A stretch of DNA of 64,000 nt from Niebla homalea (Eukaryota > Ascomycota > Lecanoromycetes > Lecanorales > Ramalinaceae), in assembly GCA_019925105.1 (NCBI GenBank), contig JAHGAU010000009.1:1364001-1428000 (forward strand), written 5' to 3'. Every line of letters starts with the position of its first letter. Position 1 is the stretch's first letter. The notes below the pieces were generated by a model that saw only the letters and a program-made list of their open reading frames with translations, ran no database searches and was not told the DNA's origin. A program made the translations under genes and the position numbers. This document shows positions 61,742 through 64,000 of this stretch, piece after piece.

Positions 61742-63060
61742 ATGGCGCGCCCAAGGAAGGCCGATGAAAAACCCAAGGACCCAGGTGCCATCACGCACAT
61801 CAGTATCAACGACTTCCTTGAAACCAGGAATACCGTAAGCAACGCGCCCTTGCCCTCTCTAACTCTCCCTCCGTTGTTCCACACCTCGCGACCACTGGCA
61901 ATTTTTGTCACCATCAACACCAGCAAACAGCAGCAACAACAACAACAAAGCGCGTAATTCAGTTGCGCTCCAGTTGCGCTCAACCCTCCACCCAATCGCG
62001 TACTTGCCACGTTAAGTTTTCTGATCACTTGCGACGCGTGCCAGATGTCCTGGCCTTCCCATACAAGCTATCGGCGCCATTCTAAATAGTCTGCATCTTG
62101 CGCATGAATACATGGCTGATTTTTACCACCAGGTCGTGACGGGGCTCTCAACCCTGCAATCGGCAATATCAGACCTTTCACGTTCCTATCTAGCGCACAC
62201 GGAAAACCTTATTGGTAGAGGTTCCGGCACTCTGAATTTTGGCAACGCCCTTGGTGGGGAGAATGGAGGCTTCTTCAGCGCGCGTGGCCCTACGCCTGCA
62301 CTCACCACTGAAGCACCCCCGGAAAACAAGAAAAGGAAGCGAGCTCCACACGACAAGAATGCTCCTAAGCGTGCCCTCACGCCATTCTTTCTGTACCTCC
62401 AGACTGCTCGTCCCAAAATCGCAGACGAGATGGGCGCAGGACACACGGCCAAGGAGGTTCAAGATGAAGGTGGCAAGAGATGGCGAGAGATGCCCGAGGA
62501 CGAGAAAGAGGTAAAGATGGCGAGTCACACCGGGCAGATCGGAGCTAACTGCAGAATGGCAGAAATGGACGGAGCAGTACCAGATCAATTTCGCCCGCTA
62601 CAAGGAGCTAATGAAGGCCTACAAGGCCGGCCAAAGCCTTCCTGTCATCAGCGATGGCGATGCCAAGAGACTCTACGAGCAGAACAAACAAGCTGGAACA
62701 CTCCCGAGTACAACACAATTGGAGACCGCTCATGTCGCCGAAGAAGAGAGCGAGAGCTCCGAGGATACCTCGTCAGAAGAGGATCTCGATGAGCCGGCTA
62801 AGGCTCCGTCACCAGTCCCGGCTGCAAAGAAGCAGCGAGTCGGTAAAGAGAAGAAGAAGTCTGCGGTTGCTGAGCCCGAGCCGGTGCTCGACCCTGCCCT
62901 GCGGTCCCCAGAGAAAAAGAAGGGTGGGAAGAAGGCGTCCAAAGCAGCCGAGGTGGCCGCTGAGGCCAGAAGGGCAGCCGCAGAGGCAGCTGCTCCCCCT
63001 CCGAAGGCGGATGAGAAGCAGAAGAAGAAGAAACGCAAGAGTGGCATGACCGACGTTTAG
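61742..63060 (+). CDS. HMG-box DNA-binding protein, three exons, 322 aa
   Basis: Exons 61742-61834, 62133-62510 and 62563-63060 (stop TAG). Intron 1 (298 bp) is GTAAGC...CCACCAG with a GCTGAT branch-like site. Intron 2 (52 bp) is GTAAAG...GGCAG with a CTAAC branch site. All junctions are phase 0 and the joined frame is open. Order: basic N-terminus (MARPRKADEK), a helical region (SINDFLETRN, then VVTGLSTLQSAISDLSRSYL), NLS-like KKRKR (97-101), an HMG box at about 106-178 beginning DKNAPKRALTPFFLYLQTAR and ending WTEQYQINFARYKELMKAYK across intron 2, an acidic Ser/Glu stretch (216-235), then Lys/Ala-rich repeats ending KQKKKKRKS. This layout fits nuclear HMG-box proteins of Pezizomycotina that bend or bind DNA; the target is unknown. 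Alternative start: ATG at 62112, which would drop exon 1. Confidence 0.85.
61921..61949 (+). repeat. CAG/CAA microsatellite within intron 1
   Basis: CAGCAAACAGCAGCAACAAC continuing to CAACAAAG. It would encode polyglutamine if intron 1 were retained; in the chosen model it is intronic. Confidence 0.6.
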
Positions 63061-64000
63061 GTTGCTCTTGACAGCATGCAGCTGCAACACAGAGGGGAGA
63101 CTCGTTCGGACTCCTCTGGAGATGCCACCAAGAGCACATGCATCCAAGATTGAAAAATTAAGAATGACTTTGCGTTTGGAGAGATGGAGCCAATGCTAAT
63201 GAGCGCGAGCGTCATATTCAATTGTATCAATTGTCGAGATAGGTTGCAGGCTCATCGATTTCTTAACTGGTGGTGTATGATATATCTATTGTTGTCTAAA
63301 ACTCCTAAGTCGAACATTGATGAAGCATCAAACTTTGTGCCATTGTCCGCGTGTCTGCGTGGCCGTTTGGTAACGACCAACACAAGGTCCTTTTCACGGC
63401 CCTATCCTGTCTACCTATCCTTGCTATCCTACTCGAAGTCACAGCCAGCCCTACCTACCCTGCGATCAAATACCCCCGCTTTGGGGCTTTAATCCAAGTG
63501 CCACGCTTACCATGAATCAGGAATAATATCTTTGATTAGGAGAATGGATCTCGATTCACGATTTGCTCATGGACGCAGCATCCAGGAGCAAAATACAACA
63601 GCAATGGGCGCGCCAAAACTAGAGAACCCTCCATCAATACTTCTAAACTTGAACGTTCTTTCCTCTACAGGCATCATCATACACGCCTGCTCACGTCGCA
63701 GTTTCTTTCCTACCTCGAGCGTCTTTTCCAGGAAATTTTGATAAATTTCCGCTTGTTCGTGGATCGAGCGAAGATTGTTGAGAGACATAGAAATGCATCT
63801 TATACCTAAAGAGGTGCGTCCTTCTACCGAGTCCAAAACTTGCGTCTTGAACGAACATCTTGTAGATTGACAAACTCGTTACTTCCCAATTGGGTTTCCT
63901 CGCCCAGCGCAGGCTTGCGAGAGGACTGAAATTGAACCATGCAGAGGCTACAGTATGCATTTGCTGCGTCGCTTATTTGAGCCCACTGAGTAAGTCACTG
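63061..64000. other. 3' flank of the HMG-box gene; possible minus-strand exon
   Basis: GC-balanced unique DNA. No strong gene. The minus strand at 63567-63836 reads 89 codons with a plausible helical, charged middle (IYQNFLEKTLEVGKKLRREQ) and could be an exon of a gene running in from the right, but no family is recognised and codon use is not decisive. Plus frames at 63184-63492 and 63532-63741 look incidental. A polyadenylation signal for the HMG-box gene cannot be assigned. Confidence 0.3.

Noticed and set aside
61340..61957. 205-codon Pro/Leu-rich frame upstream of the HMG-box protein.
   Set aside because: It reads through the HMG-box gene's exon 1 in the same frame and then into intron 1 with a polyglutamine artefact. 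The upstream part lacks conserved features, and the spliced model gives a coherent N-terminus from 61742.
62511..62554. Alternative 44-bp intron 2 ending at CTAACTGCAG.
   Set aside because: It would put exon 3 out of frame. The next AG (62561-62562) restores the frame, leaves a CTAAC branch site at a normal distance and completes the HMG-box helix 3.
62186..63147. Several long open frames on the minus strand and in the other plus frames.
   Set aside because: They are shadows of the GC-rich HMG-box coding exons; composition and the clear HMG-box motif support only the spliced plus-strand frame.

Overview
The window is filamentous ascomycete (Pezizomycotina) nuclear DNA of 'two-speed' character. 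About the first 60.7 kb is one AT-rich block built from nested, inactivated transposons. The last 3.3 kb is GC-balanced and carries one intact spliced gene. In the AT-rich block CA and TG dinucleotides are almost absent while CG, CC and CT persist, and recognisable transposon proteins are broken mainly at codons that once read CAA, CAG or TGG. That is the signature of repeat-induced point mutation (RIP). No rRNA, tRNA or CRISPR array was recognised.

Layout, left to right. 221-9699: non-autonomous LTR element (reads minus) with a complete Ty3/Gypsy chromovirus (867-8297, plus) inside it. About 9790-35415: one very old minus-strand Ty3/Gypsy element, cut apart by two related small LTR elements in opposite orientation (13584-15604, 16299-18413), a truncated LINE tail (19873-20192), two copies of an unnamed 729-bp retroposon (20886-21614, 31445-32173) and a Tad-like LINE (24364-31030). 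The LINE itself holds a hAT-like foldback MITE (25871-26383) and a solo LTR (29122-29462). 36812-47328: Ty3/Gypsy element with a solo LTR and a tandem-dimer LTR element (39923-42491) inside. 47854-51252: small LTR element carrying a weakly mutated chromodomain/AT-hook reading frame and a solo LTR. 51615-59905: another Ty3/Gypsy element with the third 729-bp retroposon. 59906-60668: element debris up to the edge of the block.

Most insertions can be bounded exactly by matching terminal repeats and target-site duplications (TSDs), so an insertion order can be read. Several small LTR elements share a 13-nt primer-binding-site-like sequence (TGGTAGCAATAGC before mutation) with the autonomous Gypsy element at 36812, and four share a hairpin-containing internal block. 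They look like a mobilisation group. The 729-bp retroposon shares its 3' end with the LINE, an analogous parasite-partner pair.

The gene at the right edge (61742-63060, three exons) encodes a 322-residue nuclear HMG-box protein. It starts about 1.1 kb from the transposon block. The two strongest candidates for something undescribed are the 729-bp target-primed retroposon and the non-autonomous LTR group with a shared primer site and conserved hairpin block.
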